Below, piece by piece: positions 1 to 14,800 of a DNA stretch of 64,000 nt. A program made the position numbers and the translations under genes. The DNA is taken from NCBI GenBank assembly GCA_023634235.1, contig JAMKCF010000007.1:21458592-21522591 (forward strand), given 5' to 3'. Under the pieces are notes generated by a model, which searched no databases, was not told the origin of the DNA, and was given only the letters and a program-made list of their open reading frames with translations. The number at the start of each line of letters is the position of its first letter. Positions within the stretch are counted from its first letter, which is position 1. The stretch is from Pisaster brevispinus. Lineage: Eukaryota; Echinodermata; Asteroidea; Forcipulatida; Asteriidae.

Positions 1-2845
1 GTTAGAATGTAATGGGGATTGTAATGTATTTAATGCTATCAATTTGATGTTCTTCTTGCGACTTATGTCATGAAGTATTAACTAGCACTTCTAACCACTA
101 TAGAAATAGCAAGTAGAATGGTATTTTATTGGAAGTCAATGATACATCGAATGGATAGACATTCATGATATTTTATGAAGATGAGAGGAAATAAAGTTTC
201 TGCATGACGACGCTATCGTTTAATGAAGACCGTGCATGCATATCTTAATGCCGAAATTTGCCGTATAAAGTTTGCAGGGCGCTCACCATCCAAGTTGGGG
301 TGAGGGTGGGCCCATTTGGATTAAAAATGACTTGTTCGTTGAGCAGTGTGTGTAATAATGAACATGCTGGATATGTTGAACATGTGGAAAACAAGATCGA
401 TTCTGATTGTGGTGAAGATCCCAATCCAATCTGGATAAAAGCTTGGCGGGGTGCGTGGTGCTCTTCCGACTCATGGTCTAGTTTCCATAATGAAATCAGA
501 GCTACACAAAAGGCTATTTGGAACACCGGAGCCGGCAAGCTTGAAGAAAGGTCTGAAAAGTAAGAGGACGGTGAACACATACGAGTGCTCTAGTGTGAAA
601 GAAACACAGACAGCATAGCAAATGGTACACTCAAACACTGGGTATAGGCCTGTGCACTCACATCGACTGATAGAACCGAGTGGGATTCGCACCTTGGTCA
701 AGAACGTATACATCGAGAATCGACAATGTTTGTAAACCAACAATTTAAACCAACTGCTTAGGGAAGTATAGCAAGTAAGCACGTATGAGAGAAACGGGTT
801 CTAATGGTTTTGTATATTGTGCAACGTGGTGAGCAAGTTGGCACGAGAAACAAACGAGGAGGCTATTGTCATAAATTACGGAACATTGTAATTTAACTTT
901 AGGTGTGACTGCATGCCACAGCGCATTGTTCACATTTAATACTATCAAAGACATTGCAGCAGTGACGTCATAAACTTCCGTGATTTTACATAGTATAAGA
1001 GCATTGACGTACATTCTGAATGTTACTGTTTTGGGTGCAACCTTGTACAATAATGGTCAAGGGTTTGGATTAGTACCACAATAATCCAGATCAAATACAC
1101 AAACAAAGGCGTCTCTCCATAAACACGGCCGCTAATGGACCTCATATAATGTGTATCAAAAATTCATTCGAAGGTAATCTTTAATTAAAGGTAAAACAAC
1201 TGACACAGTTAAAGTAGACTGGAACGATGGCAAGCAGTGGATAATGGAGGTACAAGAAGTGATGCAAGCTGACTTAATGAAGGTCACTGGAACAATATCT
1301 TATTTTAAAAAATAGAAGAAGATAGTGACCGAAGATAGTGACAATTTTTCTGAATTCTGCCTGCCATGAAGTATATTGCTCGACTTCAAATGCAAATTAA
1401 GATTCAATTAATGTCACTACACAAACAACTACATTTTGAGAACCCTTAATTACAATTCAATTCACTAAAAAACAACTTTGAGTCTTGTGTAAGGCTAGGT
1501 TTTCTATACTTTGGCAGCTTGAACCACAAAAAGAAGCCAAGGCTGTACCAGGGTATTTCAACGATTATCAGCTGATATGTCATCCGTACCACGGGGAAAT
1601 AAAATACACCCAGCATCTGTTTTCGCTAAAAAGGAAAGAAAACACTTCCAGCTTACGTTATGACGGATGAGAATCACGAGAGAAAAAAAATACACAACAA
1701 CCAAGTTAAATACAACGCAATCTATGATTACCGCCAGTACAGTATTTTGGTCACAAGGTAATGTTGTACATCTGATATGTACGTGGTGCACGTAGAAAGA
1801 ACGATAGGTCTAGTTACATGCATGTGACATTTAACTTCAGACGAATTTACCTAGAAAATAAAACACTTCTTGAACAAAATTTGTTTTCTTTTGTAATCCA
1901 CACCACCTTAAGGAATATCATTTTTGAAATATGAATATTATTCAAAGTACTATAGTTTGTTATCCTCCAATTAGGCCTACATCATCCAAACATCAATATT
2001 AGGAACTGCCCAAGACCGGCTTTATAATGAACAAGGGACATATAACTGCCTCGTATCCAGTTTACTGTTGTCAATTTTGCCGTACATAGTATATACAATG
2101 GAAACAATATTTATCAACGTCATATTATGATCGTTCTCATCGGTTTTTGTTCCCAGTCGATACACGCCATTTAGCCAGCAATTTATTAATAACAAGTTGA
2201 CAATGCGGCCACGGTTGTTATGCTAGCGATTGCCGTTTGTTGATACTGGCACGTGGTGTGGCCTCGCAGCCAGACTGGTGGCTAAACAGTGACCTTATCG
2301 TTCACTTAACTGTGACCAGAGTAATTGTTGTTACCAAATGACCGTTATACGAATATTATTTTCATCAAACGTTCACAATAGGTCGAAAATTGCTCACTAT
2401 ACAAAAATGTATCAATCAAGCCGATGTGTGTCATCGATTGTTGATGTTGTCACATAGTGTGACCTCGGCACTAGACTAGCGGTATATTGGTGACCTTACA
2501 GGGTACTCGACCGTATCCAACAGACTATTTCTAAATGGCCCATCTTTTTGATAGGCAGAGCGCATCTCTTTGGTTGTTTTGATATGCAGAATGCATTCGT
2601 TTAATCAGTCTACTGTAGACAAGGCTCGCCTATCATAGGAATTAATGAGGCTTATTTCTGATGATGTATTGCAGGGAGGAGAAGGGGAGCCCTTGGGGAC
2701 AAAGCAACGCGACGAAGCGGCCATGACCACGTCAGAGTACCTGATATCACTGCCGTGTGGCAGCAGCAGGACGTGTCATCCTCATCAGCTAAGATCCACC
2801 GTGCATTGCCCACCTTCATACCACTCAACCAAGAGGAGTGTCAAG
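1..2845. other. intergenic DNA upstream of the receptor gene
   Basis: I see no supportable gene here. Overlapping ~100-codon open frames on opposite strands around 245-580 show no recognisable domain, and neither has splice or homology support. The only structure I can point to is a degenerate duplicated segment at 2225-2502, listed separately. The 5' end of the receptor transcript and its promoter probably lie in the right part of this stretch, but no core promoter motif is convincing. Confidence 0.5.
2225..2502. repeat. degenerate direct repeat, period about 208 bp
   Basis: The stretch 2225-2298 (GATTG... GTGTGGCCTCG... CAGTGACCTTA) recurs in degraded form at 2433-2502 (GATTG... GTGTGACCTCGGC... 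GGTGACCTTA). Order and spacing of the shared words are kept. It ends about 340 bp before the receptor start codon. It may be an old tandem duplication or two halves of a decayed mobile element. Confidence 0.4.
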
Positions 2846-5800
2846 ATGGCAACCTGTCCCCTAAGAACAATGCTATTATCTTTCCTAATGACGATAATTG
2901 TCTTATCTCGAATGACTTCTGCCCTAGTGGTGCCCTTGACTGCAAATGGAGAATGCCCGATCCACACTGTGCGAACGTTAGATGGAAACAATTGTATGTC
3001 ATGTGCGTCTTGCTACTCGGACTACTCACCGCAGGACTGGCTTTGCATGAACTGCACACAAGGTAAATCAGTTTCTGATAAGTGTAAATTAATTTTTGTG
3101 TAAAGTATCAAATGTGTGTTGACAATAAGCGTCATCTATATTAAACAGGGGAAATTACTAGCCACTTATGAGTTTTTATAAGAACAGATTGTGACAAACT
3201 GTTTTATAAGCAGGTTTTTTAACTGTTTGCAATGAGCCAATAATTTGTTTGAAACTGACACTAATTCCCACAAATACCTTACGAGTATAGACTGATGTGT
3301 TGCCAAGAGCAAGTTTTGGCAATCATGAAATTCATGACAGTGACATGAACTTTCCACCATGAGTTCGCATCAGAGAAATAAGGGTATATCAAAACAACTG
3401 AATGTCTGTGCGGATTAGTGCATCATTAATTTTTTGCTGTCGTCTATAAATCGTTTTGACTATCTGCTTTGCCATCTAGCTGTTAACTAGCAACGAAGAC
3501 ATAATAAACGGTTTAGTAGATAAAGTTATTGTTTGAGATAACTAGCTATCGGGTGAGATAACTCGAGTTCACGTAGTGGATGAAGAAATGAATTTATATA
3601 ACAGGATCACAGGTGGATGGGAAATGGGTGGAAAATGGAAACGCCCATACCTGACGCATTTTTACAAAATACGCTTCTCTCATCCCAGTGCATTATTGTG
3701 CTTTTAAAACAAATCATTCGCAAATTGACTCTGATATCTCTAGAGTAGAATCACCACAGGCAGACTGTGATTAATACTGTCACGAACTTGGCTCTTACTA
3801 TACGTAAACTGCTTTACACAGGTAAGCGAAAGAGCCTTTTTCCAAACGCTAAAAGGCGTGCGTGTCCAGATAAAAGGGGAATTAAAATCTGATTTTTACA
3901 TTTAATTGACGAAAGCAGTAAGCGATACAAGATAATGTCTCCAGCCTGATCAAATTGTATTTTGTCTCAGTATCTCTGGGCGCGGTGTTCGCACGATCGC
4001 CACTCTTTGCCTCGGGGGAACTTTGGTTAATTTTTAAACACGTCTTGAAATTTACCCGTCGCTGAATTCGTCAATTTCAAAGAGCGTGTTGTATACTTTG
4101 TCGCTGTCAAGTCTAGGCGAATCATGCATTTACTTTCTTCAAACATGCAAATAGAAAATACATTTTCAAGTTTTCCGTGTGATTATGTTTTCATCTTTTT
4201 GTTGAGGATCTTCATCACCATGGTGACGGCAATCATCAACTTTCTTGATATTAAACTTGTCAAAATTTAACTCAATCTGCTTCTCAAATCACATCGGTCA
4301 AATCCTGTGAAGCATTACACAATGGCGTTTCGGTAATCCTACTCAGAAATAGAAAAGAGTCACAAATTGTGGCTCAGTGTAGAGTTAGTTGGTTATCTTA
4401 CGTAGTTAAACCAATTCAAACTGACTCAAAATATGAATTGTAATTAATAAATTCATATACACAGGAAAGAATTATCCGCTCAGGATAAACCGTAAAATAG
4501 CATACATTTTCGTTTGAATGAACGCAATTTATTGCACAGATTTCAGAAACTTGGGTCATGTGATTTTATGAGATCTCCGAAGTAAATTCCACGTGTTAAT
4601 CTCAAATAGAATTTTGAAGCATTCTGATTTTGTAAATGTTCACATATACGCTGAAGCTGAGTGTTATGTGAAGACATTTCAGGGCCACACTATATATAGT
4701 TCAAATTTATCAAGTCTCTTTGCAAGTAGTAACCCAATACAAATAAAAGGCAGAGGACGTGCTGTTTAAGAAAACAAAGAAGATGTCACTGTGCCTGTGT
4801 AATTTAGGATTAAATTAAGCCAGCATACAGGGCATGGTCATGATACCTCCTGAAAGAAATCTTCGCAGACATTAAATATTGAGGACATAAACCAGTATCG
4901 ATTAATCGATCCTGTATCGTGAATCAATCATACTATCAATCAGTAATGGGTCAATAGTATCTGGTGTGTAAACCAATCGGCAACCATATGACAACACACC
5001 AATAAACAGGCCAAGGCTTTAATAATACAAGTATCAATTATTAACAAATACAATTAATTGCGTTTTTATCAATTGTTAATGTTGCCATACCTACTTTCAC
5101 AATGCATATTCTAAGCTACAGTAAATTACACATGCCTTTATCGTATACACAACATAACAGTAATCGCGTAATACAAAAATCAGCATAATTAATATTTTGA
5201 TTGTATCAATACAACATGCACATGGCCCGATCCATTGCAGTATTGTTTAGCCCGCGGCATTCCATCACTCAATAACTCTCGTCATTGAAATCTCGTCTTG
5301 GGGGAAATTGGACAAACAATGAGCATGGTGAGATTTCGTTTGATTAGTGGAGCGATATGCGAACTTGGTATCATAACATGGCGTGCACAAACACTGATCT
5401 AATTTGCATAGAAATGACATTTTATGTATGGTGACACGTCTGTTCTGACCTAATATAACTAGGCTAGATGTATTTACACGAAACCGGTTTTGTCGTAATA
5501 CATGTTTTAACAAAACCCTATAGATGAAACATGTTGGAGCATGTTTGCTGAAGGCTGATTTATTGCAATATAATGTATGAACCGCAAAGTCAAAATAGAA
5601 CGCGAAGACATGCAAATTAACTCATTGATATTGCCGCAAATGCTGATATTGGCGCATGCATAACGTCATATTGTTATGTAAATAGATAAAAGGACAATTT
5701 ATGACCGTGAATATAACGTTTTATTTGGACGAAGTTTGTATTCTATTATAATTTTATATTAGGCGAGATCAGTTATAACATATTTCACTCTCATTTTGAT

Positions 5801-8800
5801 ATTTCCTATGATAGCCAGCATATATCATGGCTGTGAGTCATTAATGTCTTGGTATATATCAAAGATGATTGACTTTTCAAAGAATTGTATTTTCAATGAA
5901 CGAGTGTACCAGTGGAAATACTTATACAGTCTCACCTTATCGAGAAGACAGTTAAATGCTGCATGTGTTGCTTTTCAAAAACGAGGGCAAAGTAGTGTTT
6001 TTACACATAGTGTTTCATAACAGTAACCGAAGTATGGTCAACATTGCAGGAGTGGATCTTCATTCTTACCTATAGCTCACTTAAAATGTAAGGTAATAAG
6101 AATTCAACAGGAACAACACTCATACAATTTTCCAGCTTGTTTTCCCAAGCATATGGGATGGTATTTTTGTGTGTGGGATTTTTGATACATATACAATATT
6201 TGTTGGTGTGTTTTCCAACGTATATAACAAGACATGCCTTGTTGAAGTTTGACAATACTATCAGTATATTTTCTACGCATATAATTCTGCCCTGCATGGA
6301 GCTCGCGTCTTGACTATTTTGACATCAGTTATTATTAAGGCATGGTCAGCGCTGGATTTAATCCCAATCGACGCCATTGCATATGACCCTTTCGCAGCTA
6401 TCTCTATAAGGTGGCCCAGACCTGATTCCCACGCTAATTTTATTATCATCTTTGATTCGGACTCGATCACAGTTGCCCAAGGTTATTATTATTTTCATTT
6501 TGACTCTTTTTGCCGAGCGCGCCCCGTCCTTCCATCATCGCTTCATGTTCCCTGTTCACATTATTTTCCCCTCCGCTCTGCCTAATTCTTTGAGAATGCC
6601 ATTTATAACAGCCTCCCCTCCCGCCGTCCTTAAAGGAACACACCGTGTTTGTTTGCTTCATGGCAACTACACAGAAAGGTCATCACTTTAAAAAGAAGAA
6701 ATGGTACTGGCGCCTTGTTCAGTTATTTGTTATATAAAATGGCATGACTTTTCAATTAACCTGTTGTTGTAGATCCTAAATCTGTAAACAACGAAGGCGT
6801 TGCAGTAAACAGTGTGCGTCACGTGCGTTAAGTCTCATATCTTGCTTCAAGTAATATCAACGGATACTGGTTTGTAATCAGTTCGCACAATGGGTAAAAC
6901 CATAACTCTATGGTATAAAAGAGTTGTTGTTTTACTTCACCCTCGTTTTCAATGATTGAAATGGATAAACGCAATGTTATCCACGATACAATTCGTTTTT
7001 AAACAAACCGTTCTGTTGTTTGTTATGGCTAAACGACTTGACATAAAATGGACACATCTTTAAGATGGACCTTTAGCCTAATGTTCGTTTTCTGGTCTAT
7101 CATCCAGTGGGTTGTCAAACAAGACCTGTAAGAGATCCCCAATAGACCAGGTAACCTTTTAGCAGTTGGAAGTATAAGATAAAACACTTGAGCAACACTC
7201 AAGTCTCGCCAGACACAACTCGTCGTTCACAGTTAATATTGCTTGCGAATTTATCTTGAAGGGCAGGTTTTAGACGGCCGCCTCAAGCCTGATGGCAATT
7301 TCAAGGTTCAAATGTGAAATCACTTGATGATGTGCAAGGAGTTTGACAGGCGAGATTATTAACAATCGGTCACTGTTGTCATTGGAAGGTACCTAGTTTT
7401 CTTCCACTTCAGGGATATTAGTCATTTTGAGCTCGCAACATGTATGCTATAATAAGGCTAGAAAATGATAAGCAAAGCATGCAGGCAAATGTTTTTATTG
7501 TACTCGTTTTAAAGACGTTTTCACATACTTCTGTAAAAACGATTTGATTATTAATATAACAGATCATTCAAAATGGGTTTCAAAATTATTATGCATACAA
7601 AGATACGCGAGGTGAATGCGCATGCGTGGTTTGCTCTAAGCGTGATAATTTCCCCCAGGATTTAACAGATCTGAAACTACCATTTCATAATCACCACCTA
7701 GCACACCATGAGGTAATAATGCCATCTTTTGAAGGGCTCCGTCCATGATTATAGCCAGCTTAGCCCAAATGCAAAGCTGGGGTTTAAAAGAAGTTCGTCG
7801 TCTTCTTTGAAATTGATCTTCATCCTGCCTGTTTCGGCTATATTAAAAACATATCTTATCTTTCAGCGGCAGGGGTATCAGAACCTGTTACCGCGGTTGA
7901 TGTCTCTCTGCTAGTGAAAACACTCATGGCTAGACTGTAACTCAACACTCAAGCAACATTAAAACCCTGTCTCTCGTAGAGCTTCGTCATGTTTCACGGC
8001 TTAAGGGAACCAAACTCTCTCCCTGTCTTCACAATAAATGGTTTTGGCTCTTGTATTATAGTGACTATTAGTTTCAGCTCTCAGGAAACGAAATGAGACT
8101 TCGCTTTAATTTCCTGGGCAGGGGACACTCTACTGTAGTTGTGGTAATGACACAACCGCTGGGCAATATTAACACTGGGGCCAGAGATAACCGGTTATTA
8201 CATCGCACGGTTCATAAATTATTGTAGAGAAAGTCATCACTGAAGTGTGAGTCGGTCCAAATGAAAGATATCTACAAATATGGGTTTTTTCTGTAAGCGG
8301 ACTACAGGACGTTGGGTTTGTTGGCCTAATAAGTACTGTCGAAACAATTATTTTCCATTCGGGTGTAATTTAATTCGGATAACGTCATTTCCTAGGTTAA
8401 CATGTTGCTTTCAACTGTAGGGTCGCAATCCTTCCCGTCACGCTGTTTACTATTCCATCCTACTGTTTACTCAATGTTTTCCATTTCCCATCCTGTGAGG
8501 ATTGCAGAAGTAATATCAAATATTGAACTGAGCGAATTTGTATGGCTGGAAGGTCAAATTTGTGGTATCTATTGTTTATAAAGACGACCATGGTTTGTCT
8601 ATCTTTACAGACGTCAAAAACACATATAATAAGGATGTGTTTTCTTGTGAAAACAAGGTGTGGGGAGCAAATCCTTTGGGGAAAACATGTACTGATTCCC
8701 CACACGTATCACTGATATCACATTTATTTGTATGGCTTATCTCTTAGAATGTTCCTGTCATGAAATTCTTGCAAGAATCAGATGATTTATATTATTATGC

Positions 8801-11800
8801 GTGAAGTGACCGTTTGGATATTGAGTTCAGGCTAAGGCATTGATATAACCCACAGCAAGGTTTGACGTGTTTATGGCGTGAGGGCAAGGGTAAAGACGGA
8901 CCATTGGCTCAAATTCAATTACAACCAAATAGATGATTAACATTACGACCTGTACACTTAGGTCACGCTGTAATTGCATTTACTATGAAGTAGTAATAAT
9001 AATTGTTATACACAGCCAGTAGAAATGATGTAAAAAAATAACTGATGAAATGGTCACTTTAAATCAATTTTGGTTGACTCCAATCAAATTTAACCATAGT
9101 TACAGGCACTTATGAGATTCTTAAATACAACATGTACAGTGCAGATGATTCAGATATCGTTAAATGGGGACCTTCCCCTTGCTATGTTAATCGATCAGAA
9201 AGCAAACATGATTATGCAGTGTTTTACACCGTTGAAAGGTCAACAATATACTTTTAAGGAAAGGGGAAATATGTCCAGGGTAAATCGATTGAACTTGAAT
9301 AGTGTTGGTTTAAGGCGTGTACAAGTACGTGCCCAGCAGAGTCAATGATGCCTGGTTTGGTATTACACGCAGAGATATACAATGACATTATAATGACTTG
9401 AAATGACGGTCTTCTGCCATGGTTCATCAAATATATCACATTGCCTTTAAAGTACACTGAAAGTACACTGAAACCAATAGAAGCCCAAGGAAATCTTAAG
9501 ATAACATATCCACTATCACTGATGAGACTAAATCTGGGCCTGCGATGAGGCGAAAAGGGTCGCTGTTCATTCCACGCCATTGCTCTGCTACAGTATCTAC
9601 CAATTGCTCGCTTCATTTGCTGCACCAGGCAGGGCGAATGCTTACAGCCATGTGCAAGAGTCAGATTGTGACTGGTTCAACCACGAGTTCATTCACAGCA
9701 TGTTCACAGTAATAGGGGGGGATACTGAAATGGGAACTGGTTGTGATGCCCATGCAAGTGCTCTTTTTAATGAATGGCCTATTTGGTGTTCCACTTTCAT
9801 CCTTATTCGTGATTTTCATATGTGTATAATGCTTGCTTATATCTTTAATGCATAGCTGATTGTGTATGCCTGGTGAACACTTTCACTAGATATCGATTTC
9901 AAACACACAAATTTATCTTTGGAGGCGAACCGGCATATCGGCCCACCCTCTGCCCGTAAACACGTGCATATGATAAATACGGGTACAAGCACTCTTGATG
10001 TCATTGCGTTCGTCATCCTTGAAACGGAATTACCGTACTTCTCTATCAAAAGTGCATGTGAGCTTTTAGTTCAGCAAAACGGGCACTTATGCAAACCAGA
10101 AACTTTAAGGTTGAGCTCTAGATCGAAGACTAGTCGTGCGTAATCACGAGTGGATGGGAAGGGGCTGATCTAACACAGACATTGGGGGTCTCTGGAGCCG
10201 GCGTTGGAAAACATTTCCCGCTGAAAAAAAAATCCAGACTCTTTTGTCCATCATCTAAAATCCTTTATCTGAATCGTGTCTTGCTCTTTAAACTTTGACA
10301 TGAGTTTCATTTCATTATGCTTTACATATAAAATTACATCAGCACCATGCGCACCTGCGCGTTTTTTATGTCTCGAAGTACAGCGACTGAACATTTGACA
10401 ATCGATGAAGCAAGACTCTATAGTTGTCCCTGAACGCCCTAAACCCCGTTAGCTATCTGAGTAAAAGTAGGGGAAAAGTGCATCAGCACACCTACCCTTG
10501 ATCATGGTGATATGTAATCCCTCTGCTATTGGATTGTGACCTTCACTCCAGCCGCTGCAGCAATTGTTTCATTGTCTTCCTTGTCGCCACTGATGCACTT
10601 ATCTAAATGAAAATGGCAAAATGTTTATAATGAGCTGCCATTTTTTTTACGAGAATATTAGAACCAGACACAGGGTGATGACGCACGACCATTTGGTATT
10701 TTGAAATGAGAATGCTAGTCAAAGAACATTATGTATATGACTCATAGTGTTACCTTAATGACAAAATCTCAGTTCAAATGGTGAAAGTCTTTCTAATATA
10801 GCTCAGCAAATCAAAAGTAAAGTTTTCAATGATTATCGAGCCCAAGCTATTAGTTTTTAACTGGGAGGGTGAGAGCAGAGATAATATATCCACCCCAGAG
10901 ATGTTACCTGGAGGTATCTCATGGAAATATTTATGTACATCTACATAGACAGTCTAATCTTTAAGGAAACCAAAACCGAGTATCAATATATTTTCGTGCC
11001 TTGCTCGTTGGACTATATAATTGGCATTGCAAATACTACACTGCTTGTACGAAGAAAACATACCAGAATAATTCCGCATCGCTGATGTACAACTCATCTT
11101 TGAAAATGTCCCTGTACATGCCCGCTTTCCCCCCAACAACAAAACACGAGTTAATATGTAATTTCTCTGAGGAATAAAATCTGAGCGAATCACAAATAGC
11201 TGTTGACATAAATTTGCTGTTTTCTTTGAGCGTAGGTGCTTTCAATGAAAGGAACATTAGGTTACCCACTTCAGTGTCTTTCAAGCGCGGCGGCATGCTG
11301 TCCAGGCTCCCCCAGCATTCGGTTTGGGAATTCATTTTGAAAGCCGTAACGACTATAGAATTTTTCTTAGTGCAGTGTTGGTTGAGCTTGGTTAATAAAA
11401 TTAAACAGTAAAAGTATGGCAAATCTTTTAAGTGCAGACCAACTTAACGACTGTTTTCAGATGAAAATTGCATTACTTATGGGAGGCGTTGGACTTTCCT
11501 ACACAATTAATTTGCTTTGATGGTTTTAATGCGAAATTACTGCAGCGTTGAGTTTAGAGATGTTTGTACGCGTGCCTTCCCTATAATACAATCCATTATT
11601 GCTATGAAAATGAAAATGCTTTGACAAAATAAATCCATAATTAGTTTCGTTATAAGCTTACAGAGGCAGAAACAATCATTTCTATGCTGTCTCGTTTGTT
11701 TTATTAAAGAAAACGCCTAAAGTATTCCGTTCATTAAGTATAGAACTTGAGTATAGGCAAAAAACAAAACAAGGAAAAACGGCGGCAATGTTTTACATGT

Positions 11801-14800
11801 TAAGCTACTGATTTATCGAAAGTGATAGTCAGTAATCATGAAAGATTTGCCGGCGGTACAATCCATTACTACGTCTCAACAAATAAATCATGATTTTTAT
11901 CACCCATTTACCCACTAGAATGAGCGAAAACTGGAGAGATGTACATCGTGGATCTCATAAGAAAAACCCACCCCAAATGATGGCCGATGCAAACCGTCGC
12001 AAATTACTGCTGGGACATCCAGGGCAATCTTTTAATCTTCCTTATACCCGATGATTGGAATTGATGCCTGGGTCTTAATGTTTATGAGACCACAGATCAA
12101 AGGCCCACTTACTTTTCAAATATTCCTCCAGGGAGAGAACAGCTATATATCCCCAGCCATGTAAAGAAGAACCACTGCACCATTGATAATGTTGGCCAAA
12201 ACAAGTCTATAGTAAAGACATAGCGTGTTTCCTTCCTTTTAATTACATGCACTGTATTCAGATTTATGTCTCACGTTGAATTGAAAAGACGTATATGTTA
12301 TTGATAACTAACAATCTGTGAAGTCACGACTAAAAAGGGCAAATCTTTATAAGCATATTGGATGATGCAATGAGTTGTGCATCTTTTTGAAAATAATATG
12401 GTGACGGGAAAACGTTTTGATTTATTGGATTTTTTAAAATTATTCTCTTAACCGTTGTCAATGAAACACCTAACGATCTCTCATTCTTACTAGAAAAGGG
12501 TTTATTATTTTTCAGGGTTTTTTTTGTCAAGCTAAAGGTTAAATTTATAGGCAGCTTACGCTTATCGCTGCATGCTTTAAGCGTAAACTATCTTATTCTT
12601 AGCTATTCTGAACTTAGCTCAGATTAAGCAGTTTGAATATTCGCCCTGCACCAGTGTCCACGTTTACCCACGTCCATATTTATGATCACGTATTTTCAAA
12701 GTAAAGACACCAAAACAAAATCTTCAAATCTTATAAGTAAGTGGTTGGCGTGAGCGCAGGTGTATGCTAAGTCGTATCACCCGTAGAGTGTGTCATAACT
12801 GATGTATTATTGATACGTTTTGCCTGCGAGTCACACAATGCATAGTGTGAATACCTGTAAGGTGTCAGTCTAAGGAGATTGAAATGTGCATCTTGTCAAG
12901 CTAGGTATCAAAGGACTATCAGGTTCTTGACCATCTCAAACAAGTTCATCCTGTGGATTGCGTAATATAGTTGTCAAATGCAGGGTTATTGCAGTACACG
13001 TAACACCATCATGTACTTATTTGATTTAAAATGACCAGAACAGTATCCAACTTTCTAATTTGATTTTATTTTGCACAGCGCCACCATTGACACCAATATC
13101 ATCCTTTGCAAAGTCTGGAAACTTTAATGCATTTATCGAAGGTTGTTCATTCTTTCATAGTTTAGGTAGCTAGTTTATTTAGCCTAAATTCTACATGGAC
13201 GAATTCGAGGACGAGTCAAACCAACGAGGAAGGTCAGGCCTCCATGGTCACACCATCATGGCAGATTGTGTGCATGAATAATTTGCATACGAATGACATC
13301 TGTTCAACGTTAAATTAATGTTGCATCACCCAGGCATAAGCCAATAATATACAAAGCACATTATGTTTTTATTAATTAGCCATACAATTGTCGTCTAGTA
13401 GTCTCCTACAAGTCGTTTAGCTGTGAACCGCCTGTTTGAAATGCACGCTCCGATGCGTAGTCTCCGAATCATTCATTACCTGAGTGATTTGTGTCCCCAT
13501 CAGAAAACCTACCAGGAAGCCAATTGTGCAGTAATTGCGCCTTAATCAAATTGACTTCATTTTGGTACCGTGTGACAACTTAATGCGTGTCCGTCTGACA
13601 ACTGCCGATCATGTACAACGTCATGCGTGAATGAGAATACAGCGGACCGAGCGACGCAGGATACATCATTAGAATAACGCAGTCACAGACACAAGAGCAT
13701 CCATTTATTTATAAAAAGAAATAAGACGTAAAGGAGAGGTTATTTACTCCAGTTGCAATGACCTAAATATAATGACCGCGCCTGAACATTATTATTATTA
13801 ATGCACTGTTTTGTGTTATGAAGGTGTTACTGTTATTCTACAATGATGTCGAAAAAGCTTAGGTCAGAGAAAAAGAATGTATTGATATGGTGCAAACGTT
13901 GTGATTTACATCTAGAGTCCTACGTTGAGTACATTGAAAAACCATGGGGAAACAAAGACCGAATTCTCTGGCTTTACTGGCAGTAGATGACAAATTTTAA
14001 AAACATTATTTAAGTTTTGACCATGACGAGAATTTGCAGCGTATATTGATGCTCACAATTTGAGGAATGTAAACAAAGTAATTATTTTGAACCATACGTT
14101 CAGTGTGCCAATCTTACATCTATACCCCCTTTTGTTATACCCCCCCCCCCCCTGAGCATAACAAATGTAGACAACAGAGGGCAGTATATAACCTTTATTA
14201 AAAAGTCTATACGTAATTTAAAAATCCATTAATTAATTCACAAAGTAGGCATACGTGCTACTGTTTATTCCAGAAGTACAGCCTCCATACTAAGAATTCA
14301 TGTAGAATACATTCTTGCTTTGTATATAGATTTTTGTCAAATTCCCACGGCCATTTGTTTATTTATTTCATCGTCCATTAGGTCTATGACATCCCAACGA
14401 TAATTGTATTTACATGTGTATTGATGTAGAAAATTCTACATTTCGCGGTCATTGTCATTGTTCAAAGGCATGACTGGGAAGGACACAATTATTTTTTCAG
14501 GAACTGTGATTACATTTCGCATCACTTGTGTCATGTAGGTGTCATAGATAATTATGTACCCCCACGCAACGGTGTACGGCCGGACAGAAAAACCCGAAAC
14601 GGAAACGTGCACCCCCCCCCCCCAGTATCTTGTCTATATATCTATCTATAGGTAGGGGGTTTTGTCCTGCAATCAATCTCGCTCAAAGCAATCAGGTATT
14701 GACTTTATTTTATCTTTACGAGACAGTTGCAAGTATAGCCTACTTCGGTTGATTTTTTCCCCTTTCATTTAAAGTTTATTTTGCTTCGTTTGGGAATTTA

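Noticed and set aside
245..580. Overlapping ~100-codon frames on both strands
   Set aside because: They lie on opposite strands, have no recognisable domain, no splice context and no supporting composition; chance open frames.
2645..2845. In-frame upstream start at 2645 for the receptor
   Set aside because: It would add 67 residues before a good signal peptide; ATG 2846 has a better context and leaves the signal peptide at the N-terminus.
9254..9625. 123-codon minus-strand frame
   Set aside because: No family resemblance, no splice partners and it lies in a long intron; composition like its surroundings.
11036..11422. 128-codon minus-strand frame inside the receptor intron
   Set aside because: No recognisable domain, and several other frames overlap it; not enough for a gene.
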